Positions 16,710-25,429 of a stretch of 64,000 nucleotides of DNA are shown in pieces. Below the pieces are notes generated by a model. It saw only the letters and a list, made by a program, of their open reading frames with translations. It ran no database searches and had not been told where the DNA came from. The DNA is from Acidobacteriota bacterium (lineage in GTDB: Bacteria; Acidobacteriota; Blastocatellia; Pyrinomonadales; Pyrinomonadaceae), in NCBI GenBank assembly GCA_003385635.1, contig QQUY01000002.1:434001-498000 (forward strand). Direction: 5' to 3'. Position 1 is the stretch's first letter. Each line of letters starts with the position of its first letter. The position numbers were made by a program, and so were the translations under genes.

Positions 16710-17825
16710 ATGGAGCCGTTGGAGTTCACTAAATACGTTCTTTATGCGATCGGGGCACTTGTCCTTTTGCTGACGATCGCTCCCTTGTTCAGGTTCAGCT
16801 CGTGGTGGGTACGCGTGGGAGAATTCCCGCGAAGTCAGATCGCGGTGCTGGGATTGTCGGTGATCGTTCTGCTGGTGATCCTGGGTTGGCCATTAGGTTT
16901 TTTCGACCTGACCGCGGCAGCTCTCCTCTCGGTTGCCGTCATTTACCAGATCCACGCGATCCTTCCGCATACTTTCCTATACCCGAAACAGGTGCTAGAT
17001 GCTGTTGAGCGCGATCCCTCGCGAACGATAAAGCTGTTGATCTCGAATGTGCTTGTTGAGAACGAGGACGCAGCCGGACTTCTCCGGATCGTGGAGGCCG
17101 AGGACCCGGACCTTGTTCTCCTTGCAGAACCGGACGAAAGATGGATTCGGGACGTGGCTCCGCTACGGGATAAGTATGAGCACGTTGTAGAAGAACCGCA
17201 GGACAATGCGTACGGGATGGCGCTGTACTCGAGATTCGAGCTCGTTGAGCCCGAGGTAAAGTTCATTGTTGAGGAAGACACTCCTTCGATCCATGCCAGG
17301 GTCAGGCTTCCTTCTGGTGAACTGATCAGGTTTTTCGGGGTGCATCCGAAACCGCCGGTACCCTCGGAGACCGGGGAATCGACAGAGCGGGACGCGGAGC
17401 TGATCCTCGTCGGAAAGCGCATCGACGAAGAATCGCTGCCTTCGATCATCGCGGGTGATATGAACGACGTCGCTTGGTCAAGGACGACCTTGCTATTCCA
17501 GAAAGTCAGCGGAATGCTCGATCCTAGGATCGGTCGCGGGATGTTCAATTCTTTTCACGCGGACTATCCGTTCGTTAGATTTCCCCTCGATCACGTTTTT
17601 CATTCGAACCACTTCAAGCTCGTCGAGCTCCGGCGACTTCCCGATATCGGCTCAGACCACTTTCCGATACTTGCAGTTCTGAGTCTCGAGAACGGCGCAG
17701 AACTGGAACAGGAAGAACCGAAGGCTGAGTCAGGTGAGGTCCTTGAGGCAAATAGCAAGGTAAGGGAAGCCGAACGGAAGAAGATGAAGAAGCTCGACCC
17801 GGAGAAGAACGTCAACGATGACTGA
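16710..17825 (+). CDS. Membrane-anchored endonuclease/exonuclease/phosphatase-family protein
   Basis: 371 aa. Three N-terminal membrane helices (about 8-26, 42-60 and 66-84) precede an EEP catalytic domain (about 105-328). The key residues are in order: Asn113, Glu140, His212, GDMND (249-253) and SDHFP (about 319-323). The tail is highly charged with many Glu and Lys. EEP proteins of this layout hydrolyse phosphodiesters of lipids or nucleic acids on the outer face. The last eight bases overlap the start of the transporter gene that follows, so the two are probably co-translated. Confidence 0.9.
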   Translation: MEPLEFTKYVLYAIGALVLLLTIAPLFRFSSWWVRVGEFPRSQIAVLGLSVIVLLVILGWPLGFFDLTAAALLSVAVIYQIHAILPHTFLYPKQVLDAVERDPSRTIKLLISNVLVENEDAAGLLRIVEAEDPDLVLLAEPDERWIRDVAPLRDKYEHVVEEPQDNAYGMALYSRFELVEPEVKFIVEEDTPSIHARVRLPSGELIRFFGVHPKPPVPSETGESTERDAELILVGKRIDEESLPSIIAGDMNDVAWSRTTLLFQKVSGMLDPRIGRGMFNSFHADYPFVRFPLDHVFHSNHFKLVELRRLPDIGSDHFPILAVLSLENGAELEQEEPKAESGEVLEANSKVREAERKKMKKLDPEKNVNDD

Positions 17826-19215
17826 AAGCGGCGGAAACAGGTTTGTAGATCTGTTCAGGCGTATAGTACCTGACTCATTCGTTTTCGCGATCGTGCTGAC
17901 CATCATCTGCGCTGTCCTCGCTGCGGTGACGGTGCGCGCGACCCCGATAAGGATCATTTCCGGCTGGTACGAAGGCTTCTGGACCCTTCTTGAGTTCGGA
18001 ATGCAGATGATCCTGATACTCGTGACCGGATATGCCATCGCCCTTACTCCGCAGGCAAACAGGCTGATAGAAAGGATCGCGAAGGTGATCAAGTCGCCCT
18101 CAAAGGTCTACGTCTTTGTCACGATCATCGGCACTCTTTTCGGATTTGTAAGCTGGGGCTGGGTGGTCATAACAGCGGTTCTCGCTCGGAAACTGGCGGA
18201 AAAGGTAAGCGGAGTGAATTATCTCTACCTGACCGCGATCGTCTACCTGTCAAGCAACGGCTGGGTGTCCGGTCTGTCGAGCTCTATCCCGCTGGTACTT
18301 AACACGGACGGCAACTTCCTGATCGAAACAGGGATACTCTCTGCCAAGATCCCGATCTCGATGACTCTCGGCTCGCCGCTGAATATCGCGATGATCGCCT
18401 TCTACCTGGTCGTCCCGCCTGTTCTGATCTATGCGCTTAGGCCGGGACCGGACGACTCGTCCGAGATCGGCTCGCTGAAAGATGACGACGGAGCTGTCCG
18501 GGAAGCATCGATCGAAGAGGAAGCTGCTGGGCAGAATCTTCCGTACAAGGCATTGTCGGACAGCCTCAACAACAGCTCGGTACTTTCATTGATACTGGTC
18601 GCGATGGGCGCTGTTTACATTTTCTACTACTTTGGCACACGCGGCTTTGATCTGAACCTGAACATTATGATCTTCACGTTCCTTGTTTTCGGTCTGCTCC
18701 TGCACAGGACGCCGATGCGTTACGTGATAGCGATGAAACGCGCTTGCAGCAACATTTCGGGGATCGTGTTCCAGTATCCTTTTTACGCCGGTATCATGGG
18801 GATAATGATTCACACCGGCCTCGGCGCTGCGATAGGCACGGCGATGGCTTCGAACGCATCCTTGTATACTTACCCCCTTTATTCGTACGCCGCGGGCGCC
18901 ATAGTCAATTTCGCGATCCCCTCGGCAGGCGGAGAGTACGCAGTGCTTGCACCGAGCCTTGTGTCTGCACTGAAGGAGATGGCCGCAGGATTGAGCGCCG
19001 GCGAACAGACCGCGATGATCGCCAAAGCTTCCCTGTCAGTGGCGTATGGCGAGACAGTTACGAATCTGCTTCAGCCGTTCTTCTTTCTTACGATCGTTCC
19101 GGTGATGTGCGCAGGCGTAAAGGTCGCGGTCCGCGACGTGATGGGCTATCTTTTCGTGCCTTTCACGATCTATGTCGTAGTCCAATGCATTTTGATCACG
19201 TTCGTACCTGTGTAG
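17818..19215 (+). CDS. Short-chain fatty acid transporter (AtoE family)
   Basis: 465 aa, about eleven hydrophobic segments. The PDSFVFAIVLTII start, the FGFVSWGWVVI segment and the late NFAIPSAGGEYAVLAPS segment match the AtoE/short-chain fatty acid permease family. A polar loop at about 220-240 divides the protein. The start overlaps the preceding gene by 8 bases. It likely takes up acetate-, butyrate- or acetoacetate-type acids. A heptad repeat array starts 17 bases after the stop. Confidence 0.9.
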   Translation: MTESGGNRFVDLFRRIVPDSFVFAIVLTIICAVLAAVTVRATPIRIISGWYEGFWTLLEFGMQMILILVTGYAIALTPQANRLIERIAKVIKSPSKVYVFVTIIGTLFGFVSWGWVVITAVLARKLAEKVSGVNYLYLTAIVYLSSNGWVSGLSSSIPLVLNTDGNFLIETGILSAKIPISMTLGSPLNIAMIAFYLVVPPVLIYALRPGPDDSSEIGSLKDDDGAVREASIEEEAAGQNLPYKALSDSLNNSSVLSLILVAMGAVYIFYYFGTRGFDLNLNIMIFTFLVFGLLLHRTPMRYVIAMKRACSNISGIVFQYPFYAGIMGIMIHTGLGAAIGTAMASNASLYTYPLYSYAAGAIVNFAIPSAGGEYAVLAPSLVSALKEMAAGLSAGEQTAMIAKASLSVAYGETVTNLLQPFFFLTIVPVMCAGVKVAVRDVMGYLFVPFTIYVVVQCILITFVPV

Positions 19216-19232
19216 GTAGTTCAAAGGAGTAA

Positions 19233-19323
19233 GGACTGAGGACTGAGGACTGAGGACTGAGGACTGAGGACTGAGGACTGAGGACTGAGGACTGAGGACT
19301 GAGGACTGAGGACTGAGGACTGA
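19233..19323. repeat. Perfect 7-bp tandem repeat, 13 units
   Basis: GGACTGA is repeated 13 times without error, starting 17 bases after the stop codon of the transporter gene. The lack of mutations suggests recent expansion and a likely variable copy number. Confidence 0.95.
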
Positions 19324-19351
19324 GGGAAGATAATTTCTTAAATATGGAATT

Positions 19352-19493
19352 TGAAATTTGAAATCGCGAAGCGCTCTGGAATTCGTGCGAAGCACGACGC
19401 TGAAATTTGAAATCGCGAAGCGCTCTGGAATTCGTGCGAAGCACGACGCTGAAATTTGAAATCGCGAAGCGCTCTGGAATTCGTGCGAAGAAC
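19352..19493. repeat. 49-bp direct repeat, three contiguous copies
   Basis: Copies start at 19352, 19401 and 19450; the first two are identical and the third diverges at its end. Each copy contains TGAAATTTGAAAT and two mini-hairpins, CGCGAAGCG and GTGCGAAGCAC, both with a GAA loop. The copies are contiguous without spacers, so this is not a CRISPR array. Confidence 0.9.
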
Positions 19494-19543
19494 GACTGCA
19501 GAACTTTGAGGCTATACTGCTACTGAACAGACAAAATAATACG

Positions 19544-21331
19544 ATGACAAAACAAGGCGTCGCCCTACTTGCCGGTCTGATCCTCCTGCTGTCTTTCGGC
19601 GTGTATTCGTTTGCCTACGAGCCAAAGGCGGATGTGATTCTCTACAACGGTACCGTCTGGACCGTCGACAAGAACCTCCCGAAGGCGGAGGCCGTTGCGA
19701 TTCTCGGCGAAAAGATCATTGGCGTTGGATCAAACGGAGAAATGCTTAAGTTTCGCGGTCCGACGACCCGCGTAATTGATCTGAAAAGTGCTTTTGTTCT
19801 TCCCGGGTTCAACGACAACCACGTCCATTTTGCGTCAGCGTCAAACTTTTTCTGGAACATAAACCTGATGGACGTACACACGGACGAGGCGTTCGTTTCA
19901 AGGGTTCGGGAATACACAGAACTCCGTCCAGGTGAACCGATCCGCGGGGGAGGCTGGGGTGCGTACGAGCAGTGGGAGCTCGGAGCCGAGAAGAGTGCGG
20001 AGAATGATGCAGACGAATGGCTCCCCCACCGAAAGCTGATCGATGCATTTACTGGCGACATACCCCTATTTGTCAGCAGGTACGACCGCGCTGTTTACTT
20101 TGCGAACACAGCGGCTCTACGGAATGCGGGATTTGCCGAAGATTCGGCGGACACTGAGAACATACGGTTCGTCCGGGATCGTGACGGACGGCTGACGGGA
20201 GCGATGGAGATCCGCAATGCCAGAGGCGTTGAGCACCAGTTCCTGGGCGGCGACCAGACTCCGGATACGGCCAAGCGCAGGTTGATGACCGAGAACGCAC
20301 TCCGGCTTGTGAGGGAGGCCGGCGTTACCTCGTTTCAGGACATTTCGGACCACGAACAGCTTCGCATCTTCTACGATCTTCTGGATGAGGGCCGGCTCAC
20401 AGCGCGGGTCAACTTCCGCTACGGGATCGAGCACTGGAAAAAAATGGAGGCGCTTGGAATAAAGCGAGGATTCGGAAGCTCTATGATCCGACTGGGGGCG
20501 GTCAAGGGCCATATCGACGGGATAATGGGAACAAGCGGCGCGAGATTCTATGAGCCTTATGACAGCGATCCGGAAGGAAATAACCGGGGGCACTGGCGGC
20601 CCCTTACGTGGGTGTCGCCAGACAGGCGGACCGAACTCAATCGCGGACCATTCACCCAGATGATGATCGACGCTGATGCCGCCGACATACAAGTTACGGT
20701 TCACGCTATCGGGGACGAAGCGATCGGCGTGATGCTGGATATGATCGAAGCGATGACCAAGGCGAACGGCAAACGCGACCGCAGGATGCGGCTCGTGCAC
20801 GCTCAAGTGTTCGCACCCAGAGACTTTGCGCGTCTTCAGGACCTCGGAGTTGTAGCTGAGGTCCAGCCGTTTCACCTTAGCGATGACATGCGTTGGATGG
20901 AGGAACGGATCGGGAGGGAACGGTCGAAAGGTGCTTACGCGTTCAAGACGATTCGCGACAAAGGCGCCGTGCTGAGCTTTGGCAGTGACTGGCCGGGAAC
21001 CTCCGCTTCCTACTACCCGATCAACCCTATCTATGCACTTTACGCCGCGGTCACTCGCCAGACCGTTCGCCGGACTCCTGCCGGCGGCTGGTTCCCTGAC
21101 GAGCGCATTTCCATCGAAGAAGCGATCAAAGCGCATACGTGGGGCTCTTCATACGCGAGTTTCGAGGACGGGATCAAAGGCACGATCACGGTGGGCAAAC
21201 TCGCTGACATAACGGTCCTGGACAAGAACCTCCTGGATTCGGATCCCGAATCGTGGATCGATGACCGTGGAGAAGTGAAGGTAAGAACGCTGTTCACGAT
21301 AGTCGGTGGAAGGATCGTGTACGAACAATAG
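19544..21331 (+). CDS. Secreted amidohydrolase (YtcJ-like)
   Basis: 595 aa with an N-terminal signal or anchor helix (7-24). The composite metal-dependent hydrolase fold is clear. A beta-sandwich start (ADVILYNGTVWT) leads to the metal site His93-x-His95 (GFNDNHVHF), and later blocks include a VTVHAIGD metal-ligand histidine and GSDWPG. The C-terminal FEDGIKGTITVGKLADITVLD segment is typical of the family. Members cleave amides or imides; YtcJ-like enzymes have no settled substrate. It is preceded by the repeat region and convergent with the antiporter gene. Confidence 0.9.
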   Translation: MTKQGVALLAGLILLLSFGVYSFAYEPKADVILYNGTVWTVDKNLPKAEAVAILGEKIIGVGSNGEMLKFRGPTTRVIDLKSAFVLPGFNDNHVHFASASNFFWNINLMDVHTDEAFVSRVREYTELRPGEPIRGGGWGAYEQWELGAEKSAENDADEWLPHRKLIDAFTGDIPLFVSRYDRAVYFANTAALRNAGFAEDSADTENIRFVRDRDGRLTGAMEIRNARGVEHQFLGGDQTPDTAKRRLMTENALRLVREAGVTSFQDISDHEQLRIFYDLLDEGRLTARVNFRYGIEHWKKMEALGIKRGFGSSMIRLGAVKGHIDGIMGTSGARFYEPYDSDPEGNNRGHWRPLTWVSPDRRTELNRGPFTQMMIDADAADIQVTVHAIGDEAIGVMLDMIEAMTKANGKRDRRMRLVHAQVFAPRDFARLQDLGVVAEVQPFHLSDDMRWMEERIGRERSKGAYAFKTIRDKGAVLSFGSDWPGTSASYYPINPIYALYAAVTRQTVRRTPAGGWFPDERISIEEAIKAHTWGSSYASFEDGIKGTITVGKLADITVLDKNLLDSDPESWIDDRGEVKVRTLFTIVGGRIVYEQ

Positions 21332-21385
21332 TGGAGCGAATCTGCTTGCTCAGGGAATGCTATTCTACGGCGCAGCCGCTGGCGA

Positions 21386-22651
21386 TCAGTGCGCCCTGAT
21401 CTTGGCGCTCCTAACTTTCTCCATCTCCGCACATTCCCCTTTGGCTAGAACGTATTCTCCATACTGTCTGGAAAGATACGCAGAGCTGACGCCGTGAAGC
21501 GCGATGCTCATCAGGACAGTGACGAGCACGATGGCGACGATCTCCTCACTACCTGCAAACTTCTCTTCTTCGACGATCAGCAGTGCAAAAAGTATCGAAG
21601 CAAGTCCGCGCGGACCGAACCAGCCCAGAAAAGCCTTCGTCGGCCAGCCAATTCCGGTACGGATCAACGAGACAGAGATCGGCAGCATTCTGATCACCGT
21701 CAGGCTCAGGATTCCATAGACGATGTACATCCATTCGAAATGCTCGCCGATTATCGGTAGAGCGATCGCGCCAAGAATGAAGAAAGTGGAGAGCGTGAAG
21801 AACTGCCCTTCGCTTTCTGCAAACTCAAACAGGTAGTTGCATTCGTGGCGAATGAAATGGCCAAACGCGAGTCCGCCGACAAAAGCGGCGATAAAACCGT
21901 TTCCGAAAACGAGCTCGGCCGTTGAGAAGCAAAGGACCGACAGTGCCAGCGCCGAAATGCCTTCGAAGGACTTGGAGATCAGACCGCGGTCGACCGCAGC
22001 ATCCACTAGCTTCGCCCCGGCGTACCCAAGGGTCAGGCCGACTGCCGGTCCGAGCAAAATCTGCAAAAGGCTGAAACCAAGCCATTCAAGCGCCGAAGTT
22101 CCAACAGTGCCCATTCCGGCGATCGCTAGAAAAACGAGCACGAGCGGAAGCGCCAAACCGTCGTTCAGTCCGCTCTCAACGCTTATCGCCTGTCTTATAC
22201 GTTCGGGAACGGTTTTGTCGGAAACGACGGACTGGCCGAGTGCGGCATCGGTCGGAGCAAGTACGGAAGCAAGCAGCAAAGACATCCACATCGTAAATGT
22301 GCCGAAAAGAACGTAAGCGAAACCTGCTCCGAGCAGTATCGAGAACGGGAGTCCGATTGCCAGCATCCGCACCGGAAGAAGGTGGTCCTTCAGCAGTTTC
22401 CTGACGTTTATCGAGGCTGCGTCGGAAAAGAGGACGAGCACAAGTGTCAGCTCGGCCAGAAAGTGAACCGCGCCCTCCGAGACACTCATCCCCAGGGCTT
22501 TGCGGCTAAAGAAATACAGACAGAATCCCCCAGCGGTGAAGACCATTGGCGCGGTAATCGGAAGGCTCTTGATCCATTTCGAAACGAGCGAGAACCCAAA
22601 GAAAAGAACGGCGATCATTAATAGCGCGGCTGCTTCCATATTCGAATCCAT
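21386..22651 (-). CDS. Cation:proton antiporter (NhaP/CPA1 type)
   Basis: 421 aa from the ATG at 22651, which has GGAG nine bases upstream. About twelve hydrophobic segments. The LAPTDAALGQSVV block with the conserved Asp, and ESGLNDGLALPL with the exchange-site Asn-Asp pair, identify the CPA1 NhaP group. The soluble C-terminal tail is very short, so regulatory domains are missing. It probably exchanges Na+ or K+ for H+ across the inner membrane. Confidence 0.92.
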   Translation of the reverse strand: MDSNMEAAALLMIAVLFFGFSLVSKWIKSLPITAPMVFTAGGFCLYFFSRKALGMSVSEGAVHFLAELTLVLVLFSDAASINVRKLLKDHLLPVRMLAIGLPFSILLGAGFAYVLFGTFTMWMSLLLASVLAPTDAALGQSVVSDKTVPERIRQAISVESGLNDGLALPLVLVFLAIAGMGTVGTSALEWLGFSLLQILLGPAVGLTLGYAGAKLVDAAVDRGLISKSFEGISALALSVLCFSTAELVFGNGFIAAFVGGLAFGHFIRHECNYLFEFAESEGQFFTLSTFFILGAIALPIIGEHFEWMYIVYGILSLTVIRMLPISVSLIRTGIGWPTKAFLGWFGPRGLASILFALLIVEEEKFAGSEEIVAIVLVTVLMSIALHGVSSAYLSRQYGEYVLAKGECAEMEKVRSAKIRAH

Positions 22652-22850
22652 ATGCCGCAACTCCGGACCATGATCCCCGATGCTGGGATTCGGTCCCCAA
22701 ACCACTGGCTAGCGGCGTCAATAGCGTACTTCAGTTATCACTGAGAATGTAGGTTTGCCATCGCCTGGGCACAGTAAGTAAGTTCTACAAGCGGATCAGA
22801 ATTACGAGTTTGAATCCGTCAATGATCGTAAATCGAAGTTTTATTAGACA

Positions 22851-23828
22851 ATGTCATCAAGACAGGAACTCCTTTCGTTAACCGATTCGGGCATCTACTG
22901 CCCTCCGGGAGATTTTTATCTTGACCCCTCGAAACCTGTAGACGTCGCGGTCGTCACGCACGCGCACTCGGATCACGCCTATGCCGGAAGCAACAAGTAT
23001 TTCGTTTCGGAAAAGAGCGAACTGCTTATGAAAATGCGGCTCGGTGAAGAAGCCGTGTTGGAAACGCGGCGATACGGGGAGGAGTTCGAGATCAACGGTG
23101 TAATCGTCTCGTTCCATCCTGCGGGACACGTGCTGGGTAGCGCGCAGATCCGAGTCGAGTTTGAGGGTGAGGTGTGGATCTATACTGGTGATTTCAAGCT
23201 GACGCGTGACCCGACCTGTGAGCCATTCGAAAAGGTCGAATGCGACGTTCTCATAACCGAAGCGACTTTCGCACTGCCGATCTACCGATGGACCCCACCG
23301 GATGAACTTTCCAGGCAGATCAATTCGTGGTGGCGCTCAAACATAGATGCTGAGAAAGTGTCTGTGCTTTTCGCATACTCGCTCGGAAAGTCACAAAGAA
23401 TCCTCAAGAGCGTTGACCCTTCGATCGGTCCGATATTCACCCACGGAGCGGTCGAGAATCTCAACAAGGCATACCGCGAAAGCGGCGTTCATCTTCCGGA
23501 AACGCACTACGTAGGCGACATCGAGGACAAAAAGGAATTTACGGGCGGTCTCGTTATCGCTCCACCTTCCGCGGCGGGAACCTCGTGGCTTCGCAGATTC
23601 GGAAAGCACTCGACCGCATTCGCTTCCGGTTGGATGGCGGTTCGGGGCGCGAGGCGAAGACGAGCGCTTGACCGCGGATTTGTGATGTCGGATCACGCTG
23701 ACTGGCCCGGACTTATTGAGGCGATTGACGCCTCAAAGGCAAAGCGTGTCCTTGTCACACACGGCTTCGTCGATCCGCTTGTTCGTTGGCTCAACGAGAG
23801 CGGCAAGGAGGCTGAGCCGCTAAAATGA
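22851..23828 (+). CDS. Ligase-associated DNA exonuclease (MBL fold)
   Basis: 325 aa. Metallo-beta-lactamase/beta-CASP-like nuclease with HAHSDHA (37-43) as metal site, a second metal segment GDFKLTRD, and later histidines in SDHADW and THGFVDP. This is the exonuclease usually encoded beside ATP-dependent DNA ligases of the bacterial ligase-associated cluster. The stop overlaps the ligase start by 4 bases. It acts in cytoplasmic DNA repair. The DEXH helicase and phosphoesterase found in larger versions of the cluster are absent here. Confidence 0.93.
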   Translation: MSSRQELLSLTDSGIYCPPGDFYLDPSKPVDVAVVTHAHSDHAYAGSNKYFVSEKSELLMKMRLGEEAVLETRRYGEEFEINGVIVSFHPAGHVLGSAQIRVEFEGEVWIYTGDFKLTRDPTCEPFEKVECDVLITEATFALPIYRWTPPDELSRQINSWWRSNIDAEKVSVLFAYSLGKSQRILKSVDPSIGPIFTHGAVENLNKAYRESGVHLPETHYVGDIEDKKEFTGGLVIAPPSAAGTSWLRRFGKHSTAFASGWMAVRGARRRRALDRGFVMSDHADWPGLIEAIDASKAKRVLVTHGFVDPLVRWLNESGKEAEPLK

Positions 23829-25429
23829 ACCTCTTTACCAACCTTTACTTAAGTCTCGACCAGACCAACAAGACAAATGAAAAAGTGGCGGCGATGCGAG
23901 ATTACTTCCGGAAAGCCAGACCGGAAGATGCCGCCTGGGCGCTCTACTTTCTCAGCGGCAACAAACCCAGACAGATTGTCCCTTCCCGGAGGCTTCGTGA
24001 ACTTGCGACCGAGCTGGCGGGAATACCCGACTGGATGTACGAGGAATGCCGGAACACGGTCGGCGATTCTGCAGAAACGATCTCGCTGTTGCTGTCGGAA
24101 GGCGGGAACAAGAACGATCTTCCTTTCAACGAACTTGTCAGAGACCACCTCCTGCCTTTGAGGGGAGCAGACGAAGAGGTTCAGAAAGCGGTTATTGGAA
24201 AGTTCTGGACCGATCTTGACCGGGCAGGCATTTTCGTTCTGAACAAGCTAATCTCGGGAGCCTTCCGCGTTGGTGTGTCACAAAAGCTCGTTATGCGGGC
24301 CATAGCTGAGGAGTTTGGATTACCCGTCGATATCGTCGCTCTCAGGATGATGGGAAACTGGGAACCGACCGCCGAATTCTTCCGCACTTTGACCGATGCG
24401 AATCTGGAGGACGAAGCGCCGATAGCGCGCCCTTATCCTTTCCACCTTGCGTACCCGATCGAGGACGATCTCTCAAAACTCGGTAGCCTGAAGGACTGGC
24501 AGATCGAATGGAAGTATGACGGTATCCGGTGCCAGGTGATCAAGCGTGAGGGCGAAGTGTTTCTTTGGTCCAGAGGCGAAGATCTGATCAATGACAGTTT
24601 TCCCGAGATCGTTGCCGCAGCGGAAGAACTCCCCGATGGCACGGTCCTCGACGGCGAGATCCTGCCGTTCAGGCACGGACGAATCCTTCAGTTTCAGGAC
24701 CTACAGAAGAGGCTCAACCGAAAGAAGCTCACCGACAAGTTGCTTGCGAAGATCCCTGTGATCCTTCAAACCTACGACATTCTCGAGAGCGGAACCGAAG
24801 ACATAAGACAAAAGCCGCTTGCATCGCGGCGTGAAGTACTGGAAGAGATCGCCGGAGTTGAGGGAACGATCAGGATCACAGAGCCGCTGAGAAGTGCGTC
24901 CTGGGAAAAGCTTGATGAGCTTCGGGATGAGAGCCGGAGCCACGGCGTCGAGGGATTCATGCTAAAGCGTTTCGATTCGCCCTACAGGGTTGGAAGACAG
25001 CGGGGAGACTGGTGGAAGTGGAAAATCGATCCGTTCACGGTCGATGCGGTACTTATTTACGCACAGAAAGGTTCTGGGAGACGCGCAAACCTTTTCACGG
25101 ATTACACATTCGCCGTGTGGAATGACGACAAGCTGGTTACGTTCGCCAAGGCCTATTCGGGACTTACCGATGAAGAGATCAGACGCGTCGACCGGTTTGT
25201 CCGCGACAATACCCGTGAGACCTTCGGACCGGTCAGAAGCGTCGAGCCGGTACAGGTGTTCGAGATCGCATTCGAAGGCATCCAGCGATCGAAAAGGCAC
25301 AAGTCAGGGGTTGCGGTCAGGTTTCCGAGGATCCACCGCTGGCGCGAGGACAAGAAACCGGAGGAAGCAGATTCGATCGAGACGATCCACGCGCTTCTTG
25401 AAGAATATGAGCCGGAGGCGAATAGGTGA
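23825..25429 (+). CDS. ATP-dependent DNA ligase (cluster-associated type)
   Basis: 534 aa. An N-terminal DNA-binding domain (about 1-190) is followed by a nucleotidyltransferase domain with the adenylation motif KYDG (Lys230). Motif III-like (LDGEI), motif IV (EGFMLK) and motif V (WWKWK) follow, then an OB domain. It seals nicks using ATP, unlike the NAD-dependent replicative LigA. Four-base overlaps with the exonuclease upstream and the UvrC-like gene downstream indicate one co-translated repair operon. Confidence 0.93.
   Translation: MNLFTNLYLSLDQTNKTNEKVAAMRDYFRKARPEDAAWALYFLSGNKPRQIVPSRRLRELATELAGIPDWMYEECRNTVGDSAETISLLLSEGGNKNDLPFNELVRDHLLPLRGADEEVQKAVIGKFWTDLDRAGIFVLNKLISGAFRVGVSQKLVMRAIAEEFGLPVDIVALRMMGNWEPTAEFFRTLTDANLEDEAPIARPYPFHLAYPIEDDLSKLGSLKDWQIEWKYDGIRCQVIKREGEVFLWSRGEDLINDSFPEIVAAAEELPDGTVLDGEILPFRHGRILQFQDLQKRLNRKKLTDKLLAKIPVILQTYDILESGTEDIRQKPLASRREVLEEIAGVEGTIRITEPLRSASWEKLDELRDESRSHGVEGFMLKRFDSPYRVGRQRGDWWKWKIDPFTVDAVLIYAQKGSGRRANLFTDYTFAVWNDDKLVTFAKAYSGLTDEEIRRVDRFVRDNTRETFGPVRSVEPVQVFEIAFEGIQRSKRHKSGVAVRFPRIHRWREDKKPEEADSIETIHALLEEYEPEANR

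Larger units (their letters stand above)
19216..19543. other. Intergenic region with two tandem repeat arrays
   Basis: This 328-bp spacer holds a perfect 7-bp array and a three-copy 49-bp array, listed separately. No gene is seen. Confidence 0.8.

Noticed and set aside
19036..19444. Minus-strand frames with Ser-Pro-Gln-Ser-Ser-Val-Leu repeats
   Set aside because: Direct translation of the perfect 7-bp array and the 49-bp repeats; overlaps the transporter gene antisense.
19352..19493. Possible CRISPR array
   Set aside because: The three 49-bp units are contiguous with no spacers between them and no cas genes are in the window.
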